This document shows positions 20,107-33,625 of a stretch of 64,000 nucleotides of DNA, piece by piece (position 1 is the stretch's first letter; each line of letters starts with the position of its first letter). This DNA is from Tribonema minus (taxonomy: Eukaryota > Sar > Xanthophyceae > Tribonematales > Tribonemataceae), in contig JAFCMP010000153.1 in the NCBI GenBank assembly GCA_017506865.1, positions 91,522-155,521 of the forward strand. Direction: 5' to 3'. Made by a program: the position numbers and the translations under genes. The notes under the pieces were generated by a model that worked only from the letters and a program-made list of their open reading frames with translations, searched no databases and was not told where the DNA came from.

Positions 20107-22484
20107 GGTTGAAGAGGCAAGAATTACTGCAGCAGCAGCAATGAACATGTTGCACGCCGCAAGTTTGCATGAACAACTTCACACGCACACGCACTTGATC
20201 ACAATGCTGCAATGCTATCACTTGTGCTCCGCCGCCCTGCTTGTGTGCTCACTCAATATACATGACCTTCCACTGCTACAGTAGTACAGCCTGAGCTTTG
20301 ATCTGCTGCAGCAGCTGCTTTCAATATTGCTGCAGCAGCTGCTTTCAATATTGCTGCAGCAGAGTACACACACCAGTGTTGGTTTAGCCCTTGTCGTGAC
20401 GTATTATAGCCAGACATGTGTGCTGCCTCAACATCACATGCATGCATGACCCCCTCGCACAAGCCTCAACGTCAGCGCGTCTCTGCTCACACAATGTGTA
20501 CAACACCCTGCATCTCTGCATCGCTGCCCACACAATATATTTGACGCTTCTGCTGCTATGGGTTCAATCTGCTGCTGCTTTGGTGCAAAGTGTGCGCAGG
20601 CATCGTGCACCAGCGTTTGACTAGCCGTTCTCGCACACATGGGGGCTGCTTTACTAAGTAGTACATCACATATGCATGCATGATGCACTGTTGGCACAAG
20701 CCTCAATGCCATCAGTGACTGTGTGTCCGCTCAGGCTGACAGCGCTTGTGGCGTGCAATGTACCAGTCACTGGCAGTGTTGCCGCTAACATGAGCATATA
20801 TGAGCTCCAGCCATAAGCTCCGACCATGTACGTGATACAGACACGTGACCTGTTATAGCAAGGCTTGAAGCGCTGATGCAGACAATTTTCAAGTTTTGGC
20901 AGGGTCGGCGCCAAATTTAAAAGCCAGCTATAGCGATGTAACATTTGTGCCATAGCATTGCTTTGAGTTCATTCTTGTTGTCATGCCGGTGCTGCATTGG
21001 CCACTGCCAGAGTATGAGTGATACACACATGTGACTGGACGTGCCCAATGTGCACCATGGTGCACCATGTCTATGCCAGGCAGCGCAATGACGCCATTTA
21101 CCTCTTGATGCCGTTGCTGCCTCAGGCGTGTTTTAAATCATGCCAGTGGCGATTGTTGACTCAGTTGCACTGACTGAATGAGCACATAATTATGCATAAT
21201 CACTATAGTACTAGTTTATGCACAAGTTGAAATTCAATTTCCTTGTTGATGTTTCACATTATTGAAGCCTAGGCTGAAAAGGCCTGATGCACTGCTTTCA
21301 CAGAAGCACAGCGCTTGCACCCTAGCAATGACCATTGCCATTGCTTTGTATTCTACTCTATGCGGTATTGTAATGCTCTGCCATGCATGGTCACGCGTCA
21401 TTGGTAACACCCGTCAGCATGCTACCATAATGTAAGTGGGGCTCAAGGAGCACAATTTTCAAGTTACTCTTCTGAACTGCCACTCTGAACTGCCAGTGTG
21501 CATCGAATGTGCACCGTGTTCAGCCTCGGCTGCTTCAGCACACAGTGTTCAGCGGGAATGTTCACGTACTCCATGCCGTGCTGCCTGGGCTCTCTTGCAA
21601 TTCAAAGCAACTTTAGGATTTCATTGCATCTGCTCTTTGCATACTGCGGAACGTGCATGAAAGCCCATGGGCACAGCATCTCAGCCCAGTGGCCAAGAGA
21701 TGGAGGGATAAAATCTAGCAGCACTGCTCAGGCTGATGCACTTCCCTGCTGCACGTTTTGCGCTGTGTTGCTGTTTGCCTGCTGCCCGCCCGCTGCTGGG
21801 AAGTGCTTCAAGCAACACGTCGTGGCATAGCATATATTGCAATGACATCAAATCGAAGCAAAAACAACATTCTGATAACTTCAAAACAGCAAGAAGGTCG
21901 GTTTCCTAATGAAAAGTGCCTCCCCAACTGACGCACGAAGGCGCACACAACATTGATGAAGCTGATATTGTGGCAGTCACAATGGCTACAAAACGACGCG
22001 GCAAGCAGGCTCTGCATGGCTCAGGAGTCGGCTACCGCAGTCAATGATTGTGAGCAAATGTAGAAGCACAATATGGTAGCATATGGCATCGCGGCTGCAC
22101 ACTGCAAGCGCGTGTCAACGATCATTGTGAACGTGGTAATTTGCCAAATGAGTGCACCATGGTGACCTTTGCATAATCTGTTCATTTCATGCAAAAAGTA
22201 CTCTAAAGAAGTCAGAAGCTACTAGTAGGTTAAATTGCATGCATGGCCTGCGGGGTCCAGAAGCTTTCTCAGAGGCTCGCGGCGCATGGTTGGACCTCAC
22301 CTCAGGCTGCAGCGTGCCAGTACGCTTGACGGTGAGAGTCATTCATTATAAAAGTGTACACATTGCCTCGAACTCTGCGCTCTGTGGCTGAGAGCTGTGT
22401 TAGTGTGACATGGGCCATCTGCCAGTGCTTGCCCCAGATTGTGGCTGCTGGCACTGTGAAATCTGTCTGCTGTACTGAGAGGGC
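20107..22484. other. Gene-free stretch
   Basis: I see no supported gene in these 2.4 kb. It holds the 24-bp tandem repeat and many GCATGCAT and CTGCTG simple-sequence patches. Open frames are short and featureless. Confidence 0.45.
20304..20361. repeat. 24-bp tandem repeat
   Basis: Two full copies and part of a third of a 24-bp unit (GCTGCAGCAGCTGCTTTCAA plus TATT) lie in tandem in non-coding sequence. Confidence 0.8.
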
Positions 22485-25400
22485 TCAGTTCTCCACTGGT
22501 GAGTTTAGGGAGCTGAAGAACTGCTCGCTGTCAATCATGAGGTACTCCAACATGTTTGTCATTGTAGCAGTTAGGTGGGCGGGCATGGGTGCTGGCTTGC
22601 TGCTGCCTATCGTGCCACTGAAATCAGGCCTGCGCACTATGGAGCGAAGCCGCATCACATTCGCCAGCTTGTGGAAGCACTCCTGGTTGTGATCCTCAAA
22701 CACGCAGCCCTCCTCATCAAGTTCAACTTCAACGATGCCGCCCCACACGTCAGAGGCATACTTGTTGGCCAGCGGAGTCGCGCCAAACTGCGTGAAGGTC
22801 TCGCGCATGGTGCAAAGCTGGCCAGTGCCCCTGCAGGCAATGTAGACGATGCCGTTGTGGATGCCCTTGAGGCGGGTGGGGGGTGCAGGGGGGTCGCTCT
22901 CACTGGCTCGCATCTGAGGGGGGAAACCACAAACACGATAGCGCAAACACAAAGGATATTCAGTGTGTTGTGACAGCAACGGCTTCGACCAGCACTGCTG
23001 CACACAGGTGTGTGGTCTTCATCTCGCTCAACTGTATGATGCTGCAGTGGTAACAGAAGCGGCGGAAATGAGGCTTGGGTCTTCTCTACATAAACTAGCA
23101 GCTGCGACAAAATGGAGGTATTTGCTTTTCCTATTATTTGTAAATATTAATGAGTCGTTATGGCACTGCATCGCAGTGGTGAGTAGTATGCTGTGTAGCA
23201 GATTACAGTTTTGAAAAGGAAGTAAACATAGGCATAGCTACCCTTGACCCTGACCTTCACCCTCATTAAGTAAACCACATTGTGCGATACACCTACATGC
23301 ACATGCAGGCTGCAACAAAGCTGTCAGAACCATGACGATATCAACGCACATGATCATACGCATGGCAGTTTGTATACACACCTTCTCAAGCCAGGCTCTC
23401 TTGCGGCCATCGAGATCCTCCGGCGACAGCGTTGCGTTGACCTGCTGCATGAACGCCATCTCCGACGTGAACAGCTTGGCTCGTCGGTCGACAGCCCGCA
23501 GCTCGCTGTCACATGCGTCCAGCTGCTCCTTGAGCCAGAGTCCAAAGTGGAAGCTCAGCGTAGTGGCAGGGTCGGTCAAGCTCGACATGTCCGCACGGAG
23601 TGCTACTGGTGATGTGATGTAGCTGAGGCTGGGCGCAGGCTGACAAGAGACTGCGGCGTCAGCGTTGGGTGTGAGAGAGGGTGGAGCACTGTCGCCGGTC
23701 TGTGGCACTTGCCACACAAACAGGTAAACCACTTTGCCACCGCTCGTGCCATTGATGGGCATAGGTTGGTAAGTTCTGGTGGCACTGCAGTAGGCAATGG
23801 CCCCCTCGCTACTGAAGGCGAACTGCAAGTCATTGCCGACCCCAAATATGGGGCCATGGCTGCTTTTGTGGAGGACGGCATGCTGAGGGCTGGTTCCAGT
23901 CTGGCAGTAGCGCTGCATCGCAGTGGAATTGCTCCCCTTGCAGAAGAGGAACGCAGCAGGGTCCGGCTGCCAGCTGCCAGGTGACGACGTCCGGGCTACC
24001 GTTGTGAAACCGCCAAATACATTGCCCTTGTCGTCGGTGGCAAGACATATGGTGTTGGGCTTGTGGGCGCACAGCCGGTGAAACTCCTGTGGCGTTGCAC
24101 CATGAGCAGAAGACTGGTACAGCAGCTGCCATGGAGCTGACCAGCCTATCTTGAGTTTGGTCTCCTCTCCGAGGCGAGCAACTGATGCGATGTGCTGAGT
24201 CACGTTGGCAAGCGCTTGCCGCGCAAGAAAAAGCCGCGGATCCAGTTCCCGTGCAAGGATAGGACAGAGCCCAAACATCTCCGCACATGCTTGCACGCCC
24301 AACTTGTCATCATCGCTCAGCTGTGTGAGCGGCAGGTGAACATCGTCTGCTGCTGCGCCGCGGCTCAGCTCGCTGAGGTACTCTGTGATCGGGCTGAACC
24401 ACTTGACATCGAGATCAAGGAATATGCGGCCAGAGTGGTCCCGTGGCAGAACATGGTCCCACCGACCGCTGAACATCCATGCGAGCTTGCTGTCGTCGAA
24501 GAGCGTCAGGGCGCTGCGCTTGACGAGCAGCTTGGCGCCGCCGACGTTGAGAGTGAGGAGCGAGGGGGGCTTGTAGTCCTGCAGAACAGCACCATTTGCA
24601 GTACATTGTGTTGTCATGAGAGATCTAGTGTTTCTGGCACAGTATGTGAGGGCGCACACATAAGCGGCATGCATGGGTGCCTATGCGCCAGGCTGTAGCA
24701 CGCGTAGTACTTCTACATTGCTTTTGTCCAGCAGTCATGGTCGCAGAAATCTACACAGGGGATGCCATGTAGCTCAATTGTAGCTCAGGTAAGTGTCCAT
24801 GTGCTTCACTGGTGATGGCTGAAACGTGGTATACTTTTGTAATGGCACAATGCCTTGGTGGCTCTCATCACCAACTAACACATTGCCTCACTGTCCTGAA
24901 GGGCAAGTTGCAGCTTGTTTGCCAAAGTGGTGCACCAGGCGCTCACAAACTGTGTTTGTTCCAGCTGCACTGTTTTCTTTCAAGCATGCCTGCTGGCTGG
25001 TTGCACTACTCGCAAGATCCCTTCAAAGGTTTGAAGAGCATGCTCAAATCTGTGTGAACCAGTCATGTGCCGGCCCGCGTTAAGTTACATAATGAGGTAG
25101 CAGTCTTCATACTTCTGAAGTACAATGTAAAGTGTGATGGTGCAGCTTCACCACAGATAAGGGTGGTCTATTGTGAACCGACTGTTTAGAGGTAACTTTG
25201 CCCTTGTGGGCAAGTGCCTGCGAGAGTTAATAACCGATTCTAGGGTTTGACAGGGTGCACAGGTGCCAGCCAGATGACAGCACCGCAAGCGACTGTCAAT
25301 ATAACAGCAGCACTGTCTTTCAGCATGGATGCTGCTGCCTATGTAACATATGTCATCTGTGATCAGAGGCACTGCGTTGGCGGGCATATGGATGTCTCTG

Positions 25401-26923
25401 CATCATGATACTGGGCACGGGGCATATGCACCATGGTGGTATCTGCACCGTATAGCATGTGCACTGCTGGGTCATTGTCAGACAACTTTCCTGCTCATGA
25501 CTGCAGTTAAATGTCCAGTTTGACGGTTTGTGTATGAGCACTGTACTCGCAGACAGCATCTGCGCGTGCCATCACGTACCTTCTCAGCGAGACACGTCTT
25601 TTCCATTTCTGTCTGCAAAGCCGCAGCGCGCGTCTGCAGCTCTTCGCGCTTCTGAGCTATGACCTAAAGCATTGGCAGCACATTGTCAAGTAAGAGCACG
25701 TGTGTCTGTGAGAATACATATTGCAAGTTGACACATCGGAAGCGCCAGTCATGGTTGAGTGCTCAAGCAGCCTTGCGGGACAGGCATAGGGTGACATTTG
25801 CACAACTTCATGAACCTGATGTAACATGAGCGTTGACAACACTCTCCAAGCTGTATGCATCCAGACACGAGACATGACAGCTGTAGTTGTCTCCCAACTC
25901 ACAAAGACGGCACCATTTGCAAAAATTAGTAAACTGCTGTGCTCTTGGCCATAGCCAAACACCTGCAAGTTTGACATGAGGGTGCGCTGCAGTACTACTG
26001 AGTACTACACCATTACAGCGCAAGAGTAGCTCCTATACATATACACTGCATGTATACTATATAAATAGACAGAGGTACCTATAGGTTTCACGCAAGGTGC
26101 ACATCTTATCCATTCTCGTTTGAGATACTGTGCAGTAATGCCACATGTTGGACATCGAGCTTGCTACCCATGCCTGTATTGTACGTGTAAGGCAGAGTGT
26201 CCTAACGCTCATTGAGGATACTATTTAGTGACTTCAAAAGGCATACGCTTGTGAAGTACATTGAATCGTGTAATTTTTTTTGTCAATTCTTGCTGACATG
26301 CAGCAAAGCCTACATGGTTGCAATCATGATGTCAAGCTTAGTAGTACCCTCAGGCTGGTAGTAGGTATGCATACACTGCATGGCATGTACATGTTGTTAA
26401 AAAGAAAGGCAAGCCCAACGGGCTTAGCATAGAGGCATACACATCCAGGTAATTTCCATGGTGCAGTGAAGTGCTGCCACATAACTGGAGGTGACTAGTC
26501 GATAACCTTGGGCTCATGTCTCCAGTACAGCCCATGCGGGCTGTGGCATACGCGTAGCATTCTGTGCTATGCTACTCTCTTTCTTTTTTGTGCCTCAACT
26601 TTTTTTGTGTGCCTTAGATAAGCCATCATTCTCCACGCTGCAACTCTTTTCTGCGTCGAACAGCATGGCGGGCAACCTGAAGTGCACATACAAACGGAGC
26701 ACATGCCAGTGGGCATGAAATGTGTGTGCCTGGCCGCACATGTGCACATGTGGTGTTGACAATCGTCACCTCGAAGTTGTGATGCTCGGAGCAATTTGAA
26801 AACTGGATGCTCACAGTCTGGGGAGATTACCTGCAAGATGGTCCTGACAGCGCCTGTCAACTCAACCTCCTTTTCTTGTAGATCCTGTGGTAACACTGCT
26901 GTGGCGCCATTTTCTGTTGCCAT
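22485..26923 (-). CDS. BTB(T1)-TLDc-BTB protein, five exons
   Basis: Exons (minus strand): 26923-26831, 25962-25903, 25663-25580, 24578-23382 and 22913-22485, all phase 0, giving 620 residues. Exons 1-3 form a short N-terminal coiled coil (KREELQTRAAALQTEMEKTC). Residues about 86-150 are a K-channel T1-type BTB domain (LTLNVGGAKLLVKRSALTLF and IFLDLDVKWFSPITEYLSEL). Residues about 229-370 are a TLDc domain (WQLLYQSSAHG, then FGVGNDLQFAFSSEGAIAYC). Residues about 499-570 form a second BTB-like fold (VYIACRGTGQLCTMRETF, then CFHKLANVMRLRSI). BTB domains oligomerise and often recruit cullin-3; TLDc domains are linked to oxidative-stress protection and V-ATPase regulation. The role here is unknown. 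The ATG at 26923 is the least certain point, since the frame is open upstream to 26956. Exon 2 (20 codons) is also only moderately sure. Confidence 0.8.
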
Positions 26924-28509
26924 GATGATTCTGTTCTCAAACTGTTGAAACGACAAGCAAGGTCAATATGTGGAAAATTCAGAGAGAATAGAGTCGATGA
27001 CCGCACTTGACAACAATCACTTCTGCATGTGTCAAAGTCTCTGCTGAGGCAGGTCCGACCGGGAATGCACGGTGCCAGTCACCACAGTGCTTCTTACACA
27101 CAGCCCTTGAATATTCGGGCAAGCGCCATGAGGCACAGCAGTGGCCTACTGGCCTACTCTCACTACCGCGGTACGCAACGCGCCGTCGGGAGCTCCTCGC
27201 CTCACCTTTCTTCTTAGCCTCGATCCACCTTCTCTCAACACGGTGCACGCTCGTAGTAGCTACCCAGTGCCTTGGCCTTCCAGCACGGATCACTGAAATG
27301 TCAGAGAAGTCAACAAGAGCTCAAAGCCTAGCAGCGGTTCCCCGCAATAGCCTGAATAGCCTGGGAGAGCCAGCATGTAATTTTCGAAAGAGCCGGAAAA
27401 CGTTTCAGACGTTTCGTGTGAACAAAGCACTCCTGCTGAGCTGCTTCTTTGGACGAATCCTTGCCACCAGAGTCTTACGAATGATCTACTACGTCGGGCG
27501 TCATATCATGAAACCTTAATCCAAGCAGGGCAAGCTATGGTGAATGCGGCGATGGTGTTGGGCATGTAGGTCAGTAGGTCATAACCTACGGCCAATCAAG
27601 CAGGAATTGTTGCAGGTCATGCATCACCAGCGCCAAATCAGCAGGCATGCAACACCCAGCTCCTAGGACGTTGCAGTCAAGCACAGGCAGTGCAGCGTTG
27701 TGGTTTGTTGTGAAGGGTACGGCAATTTGAGAGCGTAGGGCACAGCATGCTGCAGTGCGCACGGCGCGCGCTCGCTTGCGCTCGCTCGCGACCGTTGACG
27801 CCCGCTGATAAATAGAAGTACGTAAAAAAAAATTGTAGAGAGCTTGAGAGCAATATGCGCGCCAGATGCTGCAGGTGATACTCTTACATCTGCATTCTCA
27901 CATGCAAATGTAGCCACTATCATTATCAAAAATACCAATTGACAATGTAGAGTGCGCGAGGGTAACATGCGTGCCAGATGCTGTTGCAATTATAGCGGTA
28001 CGCTCACATGCAGATCTAGACACCATTTTAACAAGTGGAGCTCAAGAACAGCTGATGAGGACAGCAAGACACACACTTGCATTTCCATGAGCAAGGAATC
28101 GGCTGTGTGTCATTTGCAATATGATCGATCCGTGAGCTGGGATGGCCTCCAGCCAGGGAAATTTCCCGGTGAATGCGCCCCCCAGGCCGCATTTTCCTCA
28201 GAAAAAGGGCGCCCCGGCTCTCGGTTCAACGGGTTCTTGAAACGGAAGTTCGCGCACCTGTAGGTCTGGAAAACAAAACCCTTACTTCAACTCGTCGCCT
28301 CTTGCTTTATATGCTTATCAACTCATCTCTATTTACGCCGACTAACACGGTCATCATTCACCCTCACCCTAACCACCCTCACCCCCCCCCCCCCCCCCCC
28401 CTCTTCACACAACTTGCAAGCCCGGGAGCACAGAACACTAGTTGTGGCAACTTGTTGCGGAGTGGACCCCCCCCCCCCCTCCCTACCCCCCAAATCCCCC
28501 CCCTTCCCT
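26924..28509. other. Intergenic region between the BTB-TLDc and transporter genes
   Basis: The genes are transcribed in the same direction (minus). A plus-strand frame at 27007-27519 and a minus-strand frame around 27217-27290 (RVERRWIEAKKKG) show no domain. The 3' flank of the transporter contains a run of about 20 C at 28382-28401 and another C-run near 28467-28481. Confidence 0.45.
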
Positions 28510-31500
28510 TTATTCGCCCTTCAATTTCCGGGCCTGGATCAGCTCTAGCACCTTGGGACCTTGTGCTGTAAGGCAGGCTGCCAAGATGAAGACTGCGCCG
28601 ATGGCGGCCTGAGGCCCTAGGGTTTCGCCCAGAAGGACACTGGCAAAACCGGTTGCCCACAGCGGCTCCGTTGCAAAGATCACGCTCATCTGTGGGGCGT
28701 GAGGCAGTAGAGCAGGCGTAATGCATGCATGTCAGACTTCACAGTTTGTACTGCCGAGTATCTGGTGCCATATAAAGCAGTGGACTCTCCATGCAATGAC
28801 CTCCATGACAACAGCTACCGCCAAGCTGATCAGACATACATACCCCGTGTCCACCGCAATGCTGGGCGGTACACAACGCGATGCCCGTCAGTTACAGCGA
28901 TGCTGTAGATAAGATTGTCAAGTGTTGCGAGCCTCAGCCGCAGGCACACACTCTGCCGCGCGATATTTCGTCTCTGCTTAAAGTGTGAGATCAGCTAGTG
29001 TGTCCCAAGGATATGCTGATTGCACGCGTGAAGCTACTTGCCAGTCGCAGCTGCACCACTGAAAAGACGTTTGAAGGCGAATGCATCGCACCTCAGCTTT
29101 GCTACTGACAAGGCAGTTACAAACGCATCATACCTCAGCGGCAGACACCCTCTGCAGCGCGATGGTCTCCAGATACACCGCCAGCGCCGTGGTGATCAGG
29201 CCTGTGTACCCCAGGGCCAGCGCGATGCTGGGCGTTCCGAAAAAGCTCAGGTCCGGCAGCACGCCGCCAGAGTCCACAACTGCCCAGCCCAGCGAAACTG
29301 TTGCAACCGCCAGCAGCTGCGACGCCGCCAGCGACAGCGCCTGCCCCGGGAACTTCTCCATGTAGTGCTCTGAGTGGAAAAGAAACAGGACGATTCCGCA
29401 CGTCTTAGTTCAACAGCAACTTCAATTCCATCACTCGATGTACACTCGAGGCGAGTAAACCTGAAGACGTTGTCATCAAAGCCAACAGTTGAAGCATGCG
29501 AAGCAATGGCGCATGCCCCATGGCAATTGCCTGGACCTGCAGAAACAGCAAACACCACACTCGCCCGCTATGAGTGCAGTCTGTAAAGGTCGCCAGCAAT
29601 TGCGATAGCTTCAGTTTTCGTTCTAAAGATGCAAGAGACGCTACACCAACCCCCTCGAAAGAGCAGTACGCTGCACTGCGTTCAAATGCATTTGGATGCA
29701 AATCACCTGCATATGACACAACGCCCAACCCCCATTGTTTTAATGGCACTCCGCAACTTCACAATACTCATAAATGTTCAGGAAGTTGCAGATCGCCGAT
29801 GCCCTGATGGTAGTGGCGAAAGCTCAACAGACCACAAAAAGAGCATGCTCCTATGGTACCACCATGTGCGCACGCACCTATTCTGGTAAATGCAATGCCG
29901 AAGCCAAACGCCTGCCCCAGCGACCACAGGTCTCCCATGGTGGGCACGGAGGAGTCACCTAGCTCCAAAACTCCGGTGCCAAGCAGAGCCAGTAGGGCTG
30001 CGATGCCGTTATTCCACTGTGAGACAACGGGACGGAACCAGTAACATTTAAAGCAGTGAGGTAAATAAGCGCCAGAGGGCTGCTCTGTGAAATGACAAGA
30101 CGAAACCAGTAACATCGGGGGCAGTGAGGTAAGCAGAGCGCCAGAGGGCATGTGGAGCAATGCTATCTGTCTGCAAGTGTTCTGGTTGGATAATGATACA
30201 GAAAGAAAGGCGGCGGTGAGCTGAGCGCTGATGAAATGCCACAGGCGTACGTAGGTATACGGGCACATGGTATGCCATTGGTGAGCTGCCAATGGTGTCA
30301 CGCGTGGTTGCGGCACTGATGAGTTCATGGCCTGCAGTGTGCTGTTGATCAGCAGCAGCGGTGTCATTTTTACAGACTTCAGATGACTATATATATGTCC
30401 TTCGCAACACTAAGATGTACACTGATATGGGCGTTGATTGGCAGGTGCACTGGCGAGTGGCAGACTTCAATCTAGGTGATGGTGAATTGACAAGGGCCAG
30501 TGCTGATAACCATTGGCACAGCGTAAATGGCATTGCTCAATTGCATCAACTCAACTCAAGGCTGCTGACCACACTGGAAGGGGGGAGGGAGTAGTGCTGT
30601 AAGCCTGCGAAGAGCCGCATACAGCAGATATACAGGGGGGAAACAAGGCGATGCAAAAAGCATCTTACACCATGACAACGGGTAGCATGTTTTAAAACAA
30701 ACCATACCTGTATGCCCTTGCCCCTGAGCCAGTTGATAAGTGGCACTATCACCACAGTGAGACTGCAGATGAAGGCAGACTTGTTGGCGTCCGTACTTTG
30801 CAGCCCAATTGCCTGTGGCAGCACCAAAAGAAGCATTGCTCAGCAAGTCAGGCGGAGATGGTGGTGCAGGCTTCAAGTGGAATATTAAGCACCGCTGCAG
30901 AGCTTTCATCATGCTCAGCAAACCAGGCCGGCGGTGCAGGCTTCAAGTGAACATGCGTAGGACTGCTGCTGCACTCGCTGTATTGAGATGGCCAAGAAAG
31001 GGGAGTGTAGCACTTGTAACACGAAGCCATGCAACGGCTGCGACAACGCTGCGGCTGGATCGGGCATAGGCACAAATTGCTGACACCATCAGCTGTGGCA
31101 GCTGGGCGTACGCCATCACATTGACAACAGCCAAGCAATTTCAAGAATGCCATGCCTTTTGTCCAGTGGCTGTGTTAATGCGCAGCGGGACGCGAACTGC
31201 ATACGTACTGCTGCTTGCCTGACTTCAAGAGCTTGCTGTGTGCGACTGTGGCTGACATTCTTTCCCCAAATGCCCTGTCGAACATCATCATATTGGGCCA
31301 TACTTCAGCACCTCATTCCGACTGTCGCAAGTGCTGGGTTTCAACGGGCCTTTCCATGCAATTACATCTGTCTCGATCCACCACCACCTTTTGCGTACAG
31401 CAGGCAGAGACCGCAACCAACAGACGGAACAAAAAGGAAAAAACAGTTGCAGCGCACGCGCGCTGCAACTCTAGGAGGGGACTACTGCGGTTGAGCGTTG

Positions 31501-33625
31501 CGCACCTGTGTGATGTACCCCAGCGCAATCCACAGGCCGCACTCGAAACCAGCCTTAAACACCGCCTTGTCCCCCTTGAACAAAAAGGGTGACATGGCAA
31601 CCGCCGCTATGCCAAATCGGGACACTGCGGCAGCGAGCGAGCGAAGGCAAGGTGGAACAGAGGTGTCAGAGTGAAGAAGCATAAACAGAGCAGAGTCTAT
31701 CAACATTGCCGTGTGCGTTAGCTGAACCAGAGAGCATCAAGGGCACCAGGACACCAAAATATGCAGAGCAAGGTGATAAAGATAGAAACGTTCCAGCACA
31801 GGTAAGGCACCACAGGCGATGCCTACCTATTCTCATTAGTGTCCCGCGGCCCGAGAGAGGCGTTGTTCAAGCGCAATGGACAGCCAGTGACATGAGCAAA
31901 GCGGGGAAATAAAGGAATGGCGTTGTTCGCGCTGTAGCCGCTGTAGCTAACCTGAAGTCAGAGTGTGAGACCATCAACATCAAGTTAAGAGGAAAATGCG
32001 AGTGAGTGTAACACGCGACGCAAGCAGCAGGCGCCGCCGCTCATGTCAAGCTGTTCACATACACATGAAAAGATCTGAATTAACTATTTTACATCTATTG
32101 TGACGCAAGCAGCAGGCGCCGCCGCTCATGTCAAGCTGTTCACATACACATGAAAAGATCTGAATTAACTATTTTACATCTGTTGTGGGACACTGCGGCA
32201 GCGAGCGAGCGAAGGCAAGGTGGAACAGAGGTGTCAGAGTGAAGAAGCATAAACAGAGCAGAGTCTATCAACATTGCCGTGTGCGTTAGCTGAACCAGAG
32301 AGCATCAAGGGCACCAGGACACCAAAATATGCAGAGCAAGGTGATAAAGATAGAAACGTTCCAGCACAGGTAAGGCACCACAGGCGATGCCTACCTATTT
32401 TCATTAGTGTCCCGCGGCCCGAGAGAGGCGTTGTTCAAGCGCAATGGACAGCCAGTGACATGAGCAAAGCGGGGAAATAAAGGAATGGCGTTGTTCGCGC
32501 TGTAGCCGCTGTAGCTAACCTGAAGTCAGAGTGTGAGACCATCAACATCAAGTTAAGAGGAAAATGCGAGTGAGTGTAACACGCGACGCAAGCAGCAGGC
32601 GCCGCCGCTCATGTCAAGCTGTTCACATACACATGAAAAGATCTGAATTAACTATTTTACATCTATTGTGAGCATGGCTGCTATTGCCAATTAAGACTTC
32701 GACAGAATCAAAATATCGAAAGCATGGATAGTGGGTAAGTCCTGAATTACCAACATTTGGCAGACTCACGGAACGAGCGCACTGCCAACAGCGCGTCAAC
32801 TGTTGATCAGGTATAATCTTGACCATGAGCATAACTGTTCAGAGTGCTAGAGCCAAGTGTCGATGATTCGACGTCCTTCAACTTGAAGCAAGTGTTCGAT
32901 TTGCAGCATGTTCGAAATGCTGCAGCCTGCCTTGTAACATCATGTGTTCGGTGCTAATAATCGTAACAGAGGCGTGTGGTCATCACGATCATTCACTTCG
33001 CATGTCCTACACGCGGAAGCAGGCGTTCTTACACGATGGTAATGTACTCGACACAACCAACAGCAATTTGATGAATCGACGTCAACAGCGCATCAGCCAG
33101 CCAGCAGCAGACGCAGCTGCGTGCAAGCTGTAAAGTGCAACGCGGCAGCGTCGAAAGTTCAATCTGAAACATAGCAGCCATGTACTCACGTGCAGCCACG
33201 CTAGCCGAAATATCAGCATTTTGCACGAACTTGACGGTGCCGAAATTGGTCCCCCAGAGCACCGCCACCAGCGCCAGCAGCCCTCTGTAGGCCCAATAGT
33301 TCCCGTCCTCGTCCTTTGCAGGCGCCACAGCATCCACCGCTTCGCCAGAGTGCGTGAGCTCGCTCAATTTAACGATTGACATGTGTTCCTCGTCTTCGTC
33401 CAATTCTGCAAGGGCTTCCTTCTGGATGTCGAGCATGACCACGCGCAGCGGCTTGCATGGCGGCGCCAGGTACCTGCTGCCGCTGTAGCGCTCGATATGA
33501 CTTGCGGCTGGCTGCAACAATGGCGACGCTGTGTGGTGTCGCGCTCTTGCTGTGGGCACTACCTGAAATGCGCACGTGCGTACCGCGCAGGCGCACGCGG
33601 CCAGCGCGAGTGCTTGCTGCTTCAT
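28510..33625 (-). CDS. EamA/DMT-family transporter, probably plastid envelope, six exons
   Basis: Exons (minus strand): 33625-33190, 31624-31506, 30812-30708, 30016-29878, 29369-29134 and 28689-28510. All phases join and give 404 residues. The first roughly 110 residues are Ala/Arg/Ser-rich, then acidic, and hydrophobic segments follow, which suits a transit peptide. Two EamA halves are visible. Half one has YRGLLALVAVLWGTNFGTVK, SRFGIAAVAMSPF and the loop LINWLRGKGIQ. Half two has TRIEHYMEKFPGQAL, ALALGYTGLITTALAVYLET and the family signature IFATEPLWATGFASVLLGE. About ten membrane helices are expected, as in the family. Plastid DMT proteins export metabolites; the substrate cannot be read from sequence. 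Introns 1, 3 and 5 contain local duplications. The gene is head-to-head with the JmjC gene. Confidence 0.85.
28815..28880 (-). repeat. Degenerate echo of transporter exon 5
   Basis: Intron 5 contains a diverged copy of exon 5 sequence (shared TGATCAG, TACCCC and CGCAATGCTGGGCG against CGCGATGCTGGGCG at about 29180-29245), displaced by roughly 360 bp. It is not open in a useful frame and looks like a duplicated, decayed exon piece. Confidence 0.55.
30038..30155. repeat. Tandem duplication in transporter intron 3
   Basis: Two imperfect copies of AACCAGTAACAT...GCAGTGAGGTAA...GCGCCAGAGGGC start at 30038 and 30105, close to the exon 4 acceptor. Confidence 0.65.
31619..32669. repeat. 568-bp-offset duplication spanning the exon 2 acceptor of the transporter
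   Basis: The block 31619-32100 recurs almost unchanged at 32187-32669. An 85-bp sub-block ending in ATTTTACATCTRTTG occurs three times (ends at 32100, 32185 and 32668). Each long copy starts with the exon 2 acceptor region (GGGACACTGCGGCAGCG on +), so intron 1 carries a duplicated 3' splice site with a few exon bases. Confidence 0.85.

Noticed and set aside
27007-27519. 170-codon plus-strand frame
   Set aside because: It has no domain, no splice context and ordinary intergenic composition.
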